A stretch of DNA of 64,000 bases from Oscillospiraceae bacterium. Lineage in GTDB: Bacteria > Bacillota > Clostridia > Oscillospirales > Ruminococcaceae. Both the position numbers and the translations under genes were made by a program. The notes beneath the pieces were generated by a model that saw nothing but the letters and a program-made list of their open reading frames with translations, ran no database searches and was not told the DNA's origin. The DNA is taken from positions 1-64,000 of the forward strand of contig JAFTVU010000029.1 of assembly GCA_017465665.1 (NCBI GenBank). Direction: 5' to 3'. Of this stretch, positions 52,752 to 59,898 are shown in pieces. Numbering within the stretch: position 1 is the first letter of the stretch; each line of letters opens with the position of its first letter.

Positions 52752-53480
52752 ATGAGTGAACTGAGCTTTAAGCTGGAGGTGTTCGAGGGGCCGCTGGACC
52801 TCATGCTCTCCCTTATACAAAAGCACAAGCTGAATATTTATGATATCGAGATAAGCGTGCTGCTGGAGCAGTTCATGCTGTATCTTGAGCGCATGACCGA
52901 GGCGGATCTTGAGGTGACCTCTGATTTCCTTGAGATGGCGGCAAGGCTGGTGCTGATAAAATCCGCGGCGCTTCTTCCCAGGGAAGAGGTGGAGGAGCTC
53001 AAAAAGGAGCTTCAGGGAGCGCTTATCGAGCTTGCGCTGTGCAAGACCATGGCTGGTAAGCTGCGCACCCGTTTTCAGGGCGATTGTATTTTCGTCAGAA
53101 AGCCGATGGAGCTGGAGGTAGACCGCTCATACAACAGATCTCACGAGCCTGAGGAGCTGCTACTCGCATACGGTGCAGTGGCTGACAGAGGCAGGAAAAA
53201 AGCGGAATACCGCCCGAGATCCATAAAGCCCATCGTTGCCAAGAGCTATGTCACGGTGTTTACAGGCATAGTTGCGGTGCTGAAGAGCCTGCGTAAAAAG
53301 GGCAGCGTCACCATGGCGGAGCTTTATGCGGATCAGCCCCGCTCCCGTGAGGTTGCGACATTCCTCGCAATACTGGAGCTTTCCAAGCAGGGGCGCATAA
53401 TAATTTCCGAGGACGGCTGCAGTGTCCGCATGGCGACCCGTGCAGACCTCGTCAAGGAGGATGAAGATGAAATTCAGTGA
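52752..53480 (+). CDS. scpA: Segregation and condensation protein A (kleisin)
   Basis: 242 aa. Opens with LEVFEGPLDLMLSLIQKHKLNIYDI, the conserved ScpA N-terminus that contacts the Smc neck, followed by EMAARLVLIKSAALLP, and ends in the winged helix VTMAELYADQPRSREVATFLAILELSKQGRI. Bridges Smc dimers with ScpB. Overlaps scpB by 14 bp. Confidence 0.95.
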   Translation: MSELSFKLEVFEGPLDLMLSLIQKHKLNIYDIEISVLLEQFMLYLERMTEADLEVTSDFLEMAARLVLIKSAALLPREEVEELKKELQGALIELALCKTMAGKLRTRFQGDCIFVRKPMELEVDRSYNRSHEPEELLLAYGAVADRGRKKAEYRPRSIKPIVAKSYVTVFTGIVAVLKSLRKKGSVTMAELYADQPRSREVATFLAILELSKQGRIIISEDGCSVRMATRADLVKEDEDEIQ

Positions 53481-54033
53481 TGGAATGGCAGCTATCGAAG
53501 CGATACTGTTCGCCTGCGGCGACCCTATCGAGCTTGAAAAGCTCGCAGCTGCAGCAGAGATAGAAGCTGAGACCGTGGCAAAGATGATAGACCGACTGAA
53601 CGACAGATATTCCGAGCAGGGAAGTGCGTTCACGATAAGCCGTCTGGGCAGCAGCTATCAGATGATGACAAGACCTGATTTCGCGCTGCAGATAAAGGCT
53701 GCAATGGAAACAAGGCGTCAGGCGCCGCTTTCTCCCGCAGCACTTGAAACGCTGGCGGTGGTTGCGTATAACCAGCCTGTCACAAAGGGCTTTGTGGAGC
53801 AGGTGCGCGGTGTTGACAGCTCGGGTGTTGTGAACTCCCTTGTGGAGCGCGGACTTCTGGAGGAGTACGGCAGACTTGACCTCCCTGGCAGACCTATCGC
53901 ATACAAGACAACGGAGAACTTCCTGCGCTGCTTCGGTGTTACGGATATCAGCGGACTTCCGCCGATACCCGACAGCAGCGGTCAGATCAATTTTGACGAA
54001 TACGATGACATGGCATTTTCGGGCGGAGATTAA
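53467..54033 (+). CDS. scpB: Segregation and condensation protein B
   Basis: 188 aa from the ATG at 53467, 6 nt after AAGGAGG; an ATG at 53461 abuts the ribosome site. Two winged-helix units: AIEAILFACGDPIELEKLA and LSPAALETLAVVAYNQPVTKGFVEQVRGVDSSGVVNSLVERGLLEEYGRLDLPGRPIAYKTT. Partner of ScpA in chromosome condensation. Confidence 0.95.
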   Translation: MKFSDGMAAIEAILFACGDPIELEKLAAAAEIEAETVAKMIDRLNDRYSEQGSAFTISRLGSSYQMMTRPDFALQIKAAMETRRQAPLSPAALETLAVVAYNQPVTKGFVEQVRGVDSSGVVNSLVERGLLEEYGRLDLPGRPIAYKTTENFLRCFGVTDISGLPPIPDSSGQINFDEYDDMAFSGGD

Positions 54034-54055
54034 ACCGCCCTGCAGATAAAGGACG

Positions 54056-54796
54056 GTGGTTGCTACGGGCTGGCTGATCGCAGGAGGTATCCTGCTGTTT
54101 ATCCTGATACTTCTGAGTATCCCCGTGGTGGTATGGTTCGACTACGGAGAAACGCTGAGGCTGAGGGTGAGATATCTTTTCTTCACGGTGTATCAGATAC
54201 CCGCAAAGCCGAAGAAGCGCAGAAAAAAGAAGACTAAAAAGAAGAAAAAAGCGGCAAAGGTCGCAGAGCAAGAAGCGGACAAGCCACAGGCTGAACAAGC
54301 CGAACAGACCACAGCTCCCGCACAAAAGGACGAGAAGAAACGCGGTAAGGCAAAGAGCAAGGAAAAGAACCCTAAAAAGCCCACGCTTTCCGAGATATTC
54401 GAGCTTGTGAAAGTGGCGGTGGAAAGCCTTTCGAAGCCGCTGAAAAAGCTGTGCAGGCGCATAAAGATATGTGATTTCGATCTGCACATGGTATGCGGCG
54501 GCGATGACGCGGCAAAGGCGGCGCTGAATTTCGGCAGGATGAATCTGCTGGTGACTAACGCGCTGGGCTGGCTCGGCAGCTTTTTCACGCTGAGAAGACC
54601 GCAAATAGATATCAATGTTGACTTTCAGTCTGAGGAAACAGTGACGGAATGCTCCTGCAGGATAAAGCTGAGTGCTCTTGCGGCACTGGCATTTGCGTTC
54701 ACATTTCTGGGCAGACTTATAGTGCGCGCTCTGAAGAGCGAAAAGATAAAGAGCTACCTCGGCAGGCTGAGGGGCAAAACAGCAAAGGCTAAGTAA
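54056..54796 (+). CDS. DUF2953-like membrane-anchored protein
   Basis: 246 aa. One N-terminal TM helix (about 6-27), an FDYGETLRLRVRYLFFTVYQIP segment, a highly basic Lys-rich linker (about 50-110), and a C-terminal domain with IKICDFDLHMVCGGDDAAKAALNFGRMNLLVTNALG, the DUF2953 pattern. The start is GTG 54056, close to AAAGGA (spacing only ~3 nt), so it is uncertain. Located between scpB and gerW as in many clostridia; a spore or envelope role is suspected only from context. Confidence 0.78.
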   Translation: MVATGWLIAGGILLFILILLSIPVVVWFDYGETLRLRVRYLFFTVYQIPAKPKKRRKKKTKKKKKAAKVAEQEADKPQAEQAEQTTAPAQKDEKKRGKAKSKEKNPKKPTLSEIFELVKVAVESLSKPLKKLCRRIKICDFDLHMVCGGDDAAKAALNFGRMNLLVTNALGWLGSFFTLRRPQIDINVDFQSEETVTECSCRIKLSALAALAFAFTFLGRLIVRALKSEKIKSYLGRLRGKTAKAK

Positions 54797-54846
54797 AAGA
54801 TCGTTTGGATGTATCATTCAGCGTTCATGCGAAAGGAGTTATTATT

Positions 54847-55254
54847 ATGGCAGACAAGCACCCTATCGAAAATGTAATGGGCATTTCTATGGACAAGATC
54901 CACGAGATGACAGATGTAAACACCATCATCGGTGATCCTATCAGCTCTCCCGATGGCACTACGGTTATTCCTGTATCCAAGGTATCCTTTGGATTTGTTT
55001 CGGGCGGCAGCGATCTCCCCACACAGAGCCCCGATAAGTTCGCAGGCGGCTCGGGCGCAGGCGTTACTGTAAAGCCTGTGGCTTTCATCGTTATCAAAAA
55101 GGACGGCGATGTGAAGCTGCTGGAGCTGGGCGGCAAGGGCAGCCCTGTTGACAGCGTTATCGACGCTCTGCCCGGTATCATTGACAAGGTAAAGGGTATG
55201 ATCGATAAGAAAAAGGCAGAGGGCGACACCGCTGCTGAGGCTTCCGCAGAATAA
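54847..55254 (+). CDS. gerW: GerW/YtfJ-family sporulation protein
   Basis: 135 aa from the ATG at 54847 behind GAAAGGAG. Conserved core: VNTIIGDPISSPDGTTVIPVSKVSFGFVSGGSD, GGSGAGVTVKPVAFIVI and a charged C-terminal helix. In Bacillus the family is needed for L-alanine-triggered germination. Its presence supports spore formation by this organism, along with spoIIA at 5 kb. Confidence 0.9.
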   Translation: MADKHPIENVMGISMDKIHEMTDVNTIIGDPISSPDGTTVIPVSKVSFGFVSGGSDLPTQSPDKFAGGSGAGVTVKPVAFIVIKKDGDVKLLELGGKGSPVDSVIDALPGIIDKVKGMIDKKKAEGDTAAEASAE

Positions 55255-55333
55255 TTTTGCAGATCAAGGCGTTTATTTTCCCAGTACCTGCACATACTAC
55301 CGCTGAAATATCAACGGATAAGGAGTGCATCTT

Positions 55334-56461
55334 ATGAATAAACGCATCAGGATACTGGCATCAGTTATCATTGCCGCGATGGTCGGACAGATCACCGCGG
55401 CTTATGTATGGGCAGCGCCCGAAAGCATATCCGCGGTGAGCGCTATACTCATCGAGGCGGACAGCGGCACTGTTCTGTACGAAAAGAATGCAGATGAGCA
55501 GCGTGCTATGGCAAGCACCACCAAGATAATGACCGCCATCCTCACCATTGAAGCGGGCGACCTTGACAGAGAGTTTGTTGCGGACAGCTATGCGATCCGT
55601 GTGGAGGGTACTTCTATGGGTCTGCAGGAGGGCGACCGTGTATCGCGCCGTGACCTGCTGTATGGCATACTGCTTCCCTCAGGAAATGATGCCGCCAATG
55701 CGGCGGCGGTGGATGTGGGCGGCAGCATTGGCGGCTTTGTGGAGATGATGAACGCCAAGGCCGAGGAGCTGGGGCTGGAATCCACGCATTTCGTAACGCC
55801 ATCGGGTCTTGACGCTGATGGGCATTACACCACTGCGCGTGACCTTGCGGCGCTCACTGCCTACGCCATGAAGAATGATATCTTCCGCAGTATCGTGTGC
55901 TGCTCCTCGGCGGAGGTGGAGTATGGCAATCCGCCGTATATGCGGACTCTGTACAACTCCAACAAGATGCTCACACGCTACGAGGGTGCTATCGGAGTAA
56001 AGACAGGCTTTACAGATAACGCGCGGCGCTGCCTTGTTTCGGCGGCGGAAAGGGACGGTGTTACCCTTATCGCTGTCACGTTGAATGCAGGGGACGACTG
56101 GAACGATCATACCAAAATGCTGGATCATGGCTTTGCGCGTGTTTTCAGCTATCCGCTTGAGCTGAAATGTTCCGAGAGCGTGGCGGTGGCAGGCACAGGT
56201 CAGAGTGTTGAGGTGTACGCCGAAGAAGCTGAGATATCACTGCTTCCCGAGCAGCGTGAGCGGCTCACGAGGAGAGTTCTGCTGCCGAGGTTTGTCTATG
56301 GCGATGTGCGGCAGGGCGACAGGCTCGGCTGTATCGAGTTCAGCATCGACGGCAGAGTGATAAAGAGCTGTCCGCTCTATGCGGCGAGCAGCGTCACCGC
56401 AGACAGAGAGGAGCTTACCGCATGGCAGGTGCTGCTCTCGAAGCTGGGGATCTATGTGTGA
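55334..56461 (+). CDS. D-alanyl-D-alanine carboxypeptidase (S11, DacF/DacB-like)
   Basis: 375 aa from the ATG at 55334. N-terminal signal peptide (MNKRIRILASVIIAAMVGQITAAYVWA), then the penicillin-binding motifs SxxK in ASTTKIMTA, SGN in LLPSGNDAAN and KTG in IGVKTGFTDNARRC. A C-terminal PBP5-like beta domain follows. Trims stem peptides in the wall or cortex. It sits in the scpAB-gerW neighbourhood; spmA and spmB, often next, are not present. Confidence 0.92.
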   Translation: MNKRIRILASVIIAAMVGQITAAYVWAAPESISAVSAILIEADSGTVLYEKNADEQRAMASTTKIMTAILTIEAGDLDREFVADSYAIRVEGTSMGLQEGDRVSRRDLLYGILLPSGNDAANAAAVDVGGSIGGFVEMMNAKAEELGLESTHFVTPSGLDADGHYTTARDLAALTAYAMKNDIFRSIVCCSSAEVEYGNPPYMRTLYNSNKMLTRYEGAIGVKTGFTDNARRCLVSAAERDGVTLIAVTLNAGDDWNDHTKMLDHGFARVFSYPLELKCSESVAVAGTGQSVEVYAEEAEISLLPEQRERLTRRVLLPRFVYGDVRQGDRLGCIEFSIDGRVIKSCPLYAASSVTADREELTAWQVLLSKLGIYV

Positions 56462-56476
56462 TATATATTAATAATA

Positions 56477-56600
56477 GTATAATAAAAACAGCTTTGATCA
56501 AAAGCTGACGCTTTTGCGCTGTTTTTATTGAACGGCTGAAAAGACGGCTGTCGCCGTCTGTGCCTGTCGGCACTCAAACGCTGCTGCGTTTGTTTTCATG
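56477..56600 (+). repeat. Hairpin-array module 1 (124 nt)
   Basis: Begins GTATAAT. Part A: outer 12-bp stem AATAAAAACAGC (56481-56492) with GCTGTTTTTATT (56518-56529), and inner stem CAAAAGC / GCTTTTG with loop TGAC. Part B: closing stem TGAAAA (56537-56542) with TTTTCA (56593-56598), enclosing GACGGC-TGTC-GCCGTC, GTGCC-TGTC-GGCAC and CAAACGC-TGCT-GCGTTTG. All stems are perfect. Confidence 0.85.
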
Positions 56601-56724
56601 GTATAATAAAAACAGCTTTGATCAAAAGCTGACGTTTTTGCGCTGTTTTTATTGAACGGCTGACCTTGCCGCATACGCGGCAACGCTGCTTACGCAGCTT
56701 GCAAAGCTTCGCTTTGCGGTCATG
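56601..56724 (+). repeat. Hairpin-array module 2 (124 nt)
   Basis: Part A is identical to module 1 except one C to T that turns a G-C pair into G-T. Part B is wholly different in sequence but has the same plan: closing stem TGACC (56661-56665) with GGTCA (56718-56722), enclosing TTGCCGC-ATAC-GCGGCAA, GCTGC-TTAC-GCAGC and GCAAAGC-TTC-GCTTTGC. Confidence 0.85.
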
Positions 56725-56850
56725 GTATAATAAATTAGGCTTATTTCAAAAGCCTTGCGGCTTTTGCGCCTAATTTATTGTACGGCTGAAAAGACGGCTG
56801 TCGCCGTCTGTGCCTGTCGGCACTCAAACGCTGCTGCGTTTGTTTTCATG
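56725..56850 (+). repeat. Hairpin-array module 3 (126 nt)
   Basis: Part A keeps the plan with four compensated pair changes: AATAAATTAGGC (56729-56740) with GCCTAATTTATT (56768-56779), and inner stem CAAAAGCC-TTGC-GGCTTTTG. Part B is identical to that of module 1. Confidence 0.85.
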
Positions 56851-56882
56851 GTATAATACGGCGCGGCGGTATCTGCTGCGCC
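56851..56882 (+). repeat. Truncated fourth module
   Basis: A fourth GTATAAT is followed by a single hairpin, GGCGCGGC (56860-56867) with GCTGCGCC (56875-56882, one G.T pair), and then the rluB leader. It marks the end of the array, 35 bp before rluB. Confidence 0.6.
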
Positions 56883-56917
56883 TGTAAATATATCGTCGGG
56901 AGACGAAGGAGGATAAT

Positions 56918-57664
56918 ATGGAAAAAATAAGGATCCAGAAGATAATCGCAGACAGCGGTTATTGCTCAAGAAGAAAGGCGGAGGAGTTCATCTCCGCAGG
57001 ACTTGTAACAGTGAACGGCAGAGCCTGCTCGCTGGGTGACAAGGCTGACCCCAGAAACGATCTTATCAGGGTAGGCGATGACACCATCTCCGCAGAGCGT
57101 GCGGAAAAGCGCTACATAGTTCTGAACAAGCCAAGAGGCTACGTTACCTCTATGGCGGATGAAAAGGGAAGAAAGATAGCGGCTGATCTGCTGACGGATG
57201 TGCAGGAGCGTGTTTATCCCGTAGGCCGTCTTGACCGCAATTCCGAAGGCCTGCTCATATTCACTAATGACGGAGAGTTTGCAAACGACATCATGCATCC
57301 GTCACGTCACGTGGCAAAGACCTACCGTGTAACCATTGACGGCAGGGTAAAGGAGGATCAGCTTTCCCGTCTTATGGCAGGCGTTGAGATAGAGGAGAAC
57401 GTTTGGACTCTCCCCTGTACGGTAGAGGTGCTGACTGAAGAGCCTGAGCGTACAGTGCTGCGCTTTGTAATCAAGGAGGGCAGAAACCGTCAGATCCGCC
57501 GCATGTGCGAGGCTGTGGGACTTCAGGTAGGCAGACTTCGCAGAACTGCTATCGGCGGAGTAAAGCTCGGCATGCTGAAGCCCGGCGAATACCGTGATCT
57601 CACCAAGGAGGAGCTGAAGAAGCTCCGCACCGCCGTCGGCAAGAGCACAAAGCAGGGCAGATAA
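56918..57664 (+). CDS. rluB: 23S rRNA pseudouridine synthase RluB/RsuA family
   Basis: 248 aa. N-terminal S4 RNA-binding domain (RIQKIIADSGYCSRRKAEEFISAGLVTVNG), catalytic domain with VYPVGRLDRNSEGLLIFTNDG (catalytic Asp in RLDRNSEG) and KEGRNRQIRRMCEAVGLQV. ATG behind AAGGAGG. The preceding 456-nt gap is filled by the hairpin array. Confidence 0.93.
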   Translation: MEKIRIQKIIADSGYCSRRKAEEFISAGLVTVNGRACSLGDKADPRNDLIRVGDDTISAERAEKRYIVLNKPRGYVTSMADEKGRKIAADLLTDVQERVYPVGRLDRNSEGLLIFTNDGEFANDIMHPSRHVAKTYRVTIDGRVKEDQLSRLMAGVEIEENVWTLPCTVEVLTEEPERTVLRFVIKEGRNRQIRRMCEAVGLQVGRLRRTAIGGVKLGMLKPGEYRDLTKEELKKLRTAVGKSTKQGR

Positions 57665-57675
57665 GGGAGAGCATT

Positions 57676-58008
57676 ATGATAGAGATATTACAGAACAAGG
57701 CAAATCTTGACAAGATAGAGTTCAACGCCACCGAAAAAGGCGAGTGCCTGGGCAGGTGCGCGGGAACGATGCAGGGCGATACTTTCGTATTCGATGAGCT
57801 GGAGTGCGATGAGTTCTTCGTGGATGGTCTGGTGAGAGCGCTGCTCAATCTTCTTGAACTCAAGGGTATAGAAAAGGCACGCTTCGATTTTGACGAGGGC
57901 GAGACCCTTGCACGTCTCAGAAGATGGGGCTTTGTCAAAAACGCCGAAAAGACCATAGATAATATCGCGGCATTCTTTGATGAAAATAAAAATTGCACAA
58001 AATTTTGA
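57676..58008 (+). CDS. Small protein of unknown function downstream of rluB
   Basis: 110 aa, acidic. GRCAGTMQGDTFVFDELECDEFFVDGLVRALLNLLELKGIEKARFDFDEGETLARLRRWGFVK could be a shortened GNAT-like fold, but there is no convincing acetyl-CoA motif. Starts 11 bp after rluB with GGGAGAG, so it is probably co-transcribed. Homologues of this size after rluB are plausible; I cannot name a family. Confidence 0.7.
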   Translation: MIEILQNKANLDKIEFNATEKGECLGRCAGTMQGDTFVFDELECDEFFVDGLVRALLNLLELKGIEKARFDFDEGETLARLRRWGFVKNAEKTIDNIAAFFDENKNCTKF

Positions 58009-58015
58009 TTTGGAC

Positions 58016-58044
58016 TTGTTATTTTCATCACAATATAGTATAAT
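58016..58044 (+). promoter_or_regulatory. sigma-A promoter of the carboxyltransferase operon
   Basis: TTGTTA (58016-58021), 17-bp spacer, TATAAT (58039-58044). Confidence 0.65.
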
Positions 58045-58124
58045 TAATATGGAGAAATTTTTAATATAAAGATGCATGATGTCATTTTATGGCATTGCGT
58101 GTCTTTGATTTATGGAGGACTGAA

Positions 58125-59447
58125 ATGGCAATCAAGACATTGGCTGAGATGGAACTCAATGTTCCCGACAGCGAGGCAAGAAAAAGACTAACTGCCCTCT
58201 TCGATGAGGACAGCTTCAGAGAGCTGGACAAGTTCGTATCCACAGACGGTGAGCTTTGCTCCGTGGTTGCAGGTTACGGTACTGTTCTCGGCGCTACAGC
58301 TTATGCATTTGCACAGGATGTGAGCGTTAAGGGCGGCGCAGTGAACAAGAGCGCAGCTATGAAGATCAGAAAGATCTATGAGCTGGCTGCAAAGAACGGT
58401 GCTCCCGTTGTTGCAGTGTTTGACAGCAAGGGCGGCGATATCAACGAGGGTATGGCTGTTCTCTCCGCTTACGGCGATATCGTAAAGGCTTCCGCAGCTA
58501 TCTCGGGCGTTGTTCCCCAGATCGCAGTTGTATGCGGAGTATGTGCAGGTGCTGCTGCAATGCTCGCTTCCATGGCTGATATCACTATCATGACAGAAAA
58601 GGCTGAGCTGTTCATGACAGCACCTTTCAATACACCCGATGGCAAGCTGGCAGGCGCAGGCTCTGCTGCAAACGCTGCTAAGGCAGGAGTATGTGATATC
58701 CTTGCAAAGGATGACGCAGAAGCTATCGCAAAGGCAAAGAAGCTGGTTGCCGTAATGCCTGCAAACAACATCTCCCTCGCAGGCAATGATGACTTCGCTG
58801 AGAACGACGCTGACATCACCGCTGCCATGAATGGCGCTGATGTTATCGCAGCTATCGCTGACAAGAATTCCGTTGTGGAGCTGGGTGCTGATTTCGGCAC
58901 TGCCGCTTATACAGCTATCGCAAGCATCAACTGGGCTACTGTTGCATTTGTTGCCACAGATAAGGCTGAGAAGCTCACTGCCGCTGACTGTGCTAAGATC
59001 GCACGCTTCGTTCAGCTTGCAGATGTGTTCTCTATTCCCGTTGTTACAGTTCTCGATACCGAGGGCTTCGTACCCTCCAGCGAGGCAGAGCTTGCTGGCA
59101 GCGTAAGAGATTGTGCAAAGCTCGCACAGGTATATGCTTCCGCTACTACCACAAAGGTAAATCTCATCAAGGGCAAGGCTTTCGGCGCTGCTTATGCAGC
59201 GTTTGACAGTGCAGATATCTCCTACGCTTGGGAGAACGCTGCTATTGCTCCCATGTCCCTTGAGGCAGCAAAGGTATTTATGGGTGAGGAGATCGACGCT
59301 TCTCCCTTTAACGCAGCTGCTCTGGGCATGATCGACGGCGTTATCGCTGCCGAGGATACCAAGGACGCTGTTGCATCCGCAGTGGATCTGTGCAGTGGTA
59401 AGAGAGTTACAGCTCCCACCAGAAAGCACGTTAATTTTGCGTTTTGA
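58125..59447 (+). CDS. Acyl-CoA carboxyltransferase subunit (12S/MmdA-like, divergent)
   Basis: 440 aa from the ATG at 58125 (GGAGG upstream), about 70 residues shorter than usual 12S/MmdA proteins. Both crotonase-like halves are visible: SKGGDINEGMAVLSAYGDIVKASAAISGVVPQIAVVCG then CAGAAAMLASM in the N half, and ADVFSIPVVTVLDTEGFVPSSEAE then KGKAFGAAYAAF in the C half. Normally transfers CO2 between biotin and methylmalonyl- or another acyl-CoA. The GARIQEG signature is GDINEG here, so the substrate may differ. First of three genes with BCCP and OadA. Confidence 0.85.
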   Translation: MAIKTLAEMELNVPDSEARKRLTALFDEDSFRELDKFVSTDGELCSVVAGYGTVLGATAYAFAQDVSVKGGAVNKSAAMKIRKIYELAAKNGAPVVAVFDSKGGDINEGMAVLSAYGDIVKASAAISGVVPQIAVVCGVCAGAAAMLASMADITIMTEKAELFMTAPFNTPDGKLAGAGSAANAAKAGVCDILAKDDAEAIAKAKKLVAVMPANNISLAGNDDFAENDADITAAMNGADVIAAIADKNSVVELGADFGTAAYTAIASINWATVAFVATDKAEKLTAADCAKIARFVQLADVFSIPVVTVLDTEGFVPSSEAELAGSVRDCAKLAQVYASATTTKVNLIKGKAFGAAYAAFDSADISYAWENAAIAPMSLEAAKVFMGEEIDASPFNAAALGMIDGVIAAEDTKDAVASAVDLCSGKRVTAPTRKHVNFAF

Positions 59448-59523
59448 TCGTAGGGACACGGCTTACCGTGTTCGTTGATGAATATTAACTATAACAACAA
59501 AAAATCACAGAGAGGTTTTTGAC

Positions 59524-59880
59524 ATGAAAAGATACACTATCACAGTAAACGGCACAGCTTATGACGTAACAGTAGCAGAGGCTGACGGCGCTGCAGCTCC
59601 CGTGGCTGCCGCTCCCGCACCCAAGGCTGCTCCCAAAAAGGCTGCTCCTGCTCCCGCAGCAGCAGGCGCATCCTCTATCAATGCTCCCATGCCCGGCACT
59701 ATCGTTGACGTTAAGGTAAAGGTTGGCGATAAGGTAACAAACGGCACAGTAGTTGCTGTTCTTGAGGCTATGAAGATGGAGAACGATATCGTTTGCGATA
59801 AGGACGGCGTTGTTGCATCCGTTAACGTAAACAAGGGCGATTCTGTTGATACAGGCGCTGTTGTAGTAACCATCAACTAA
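59524..59880 (+). CDS. Biotin carboxyl carrier protein
   Basis: 118 aa. N-terminal KRYTITVNGTAYDVTV, an Ala/Pro linker (about 25-48), and a biotinyl domain with the biotinylation site VLEAMKMENDI (Lys in AMKM) and INAPMPGTIVDVKVKVGDKV. Carries carboxybiotin between the flanking carboxyltransferases. Equivalent to GcdC/MmdC or the 1.3S transcarboxylase subunit. Confidence 0.94.
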   Translation: MKRYTITVNGTAYDVTVAEADGAAAPVAAAPAPKAAPKKAAPAPAAAGASSINAPMPGTIVDVKVKVGDKVTNGTVVAVLEAMKMENDIVCDKDGVVASVNVNKGDSVDTGAVVVTIN

Positions 59881-59898
59881 TAAATAAGGAGAGCAAAA

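Noticed and set aside
56462-56917. Hairpin array as a CRISPR locus or an integron attC array
   Set aside because: Units are ~124 nt with no short constant repeat plus unique spacers, no cas genes and no cassette genes or integrase nearby.
56775-56969. 64-codon minus-strand frame over the array and rluB start
   Set aside because: It spans repeat hairpins and the rluB ribosome site, with no start signal and no protein-like sequence.
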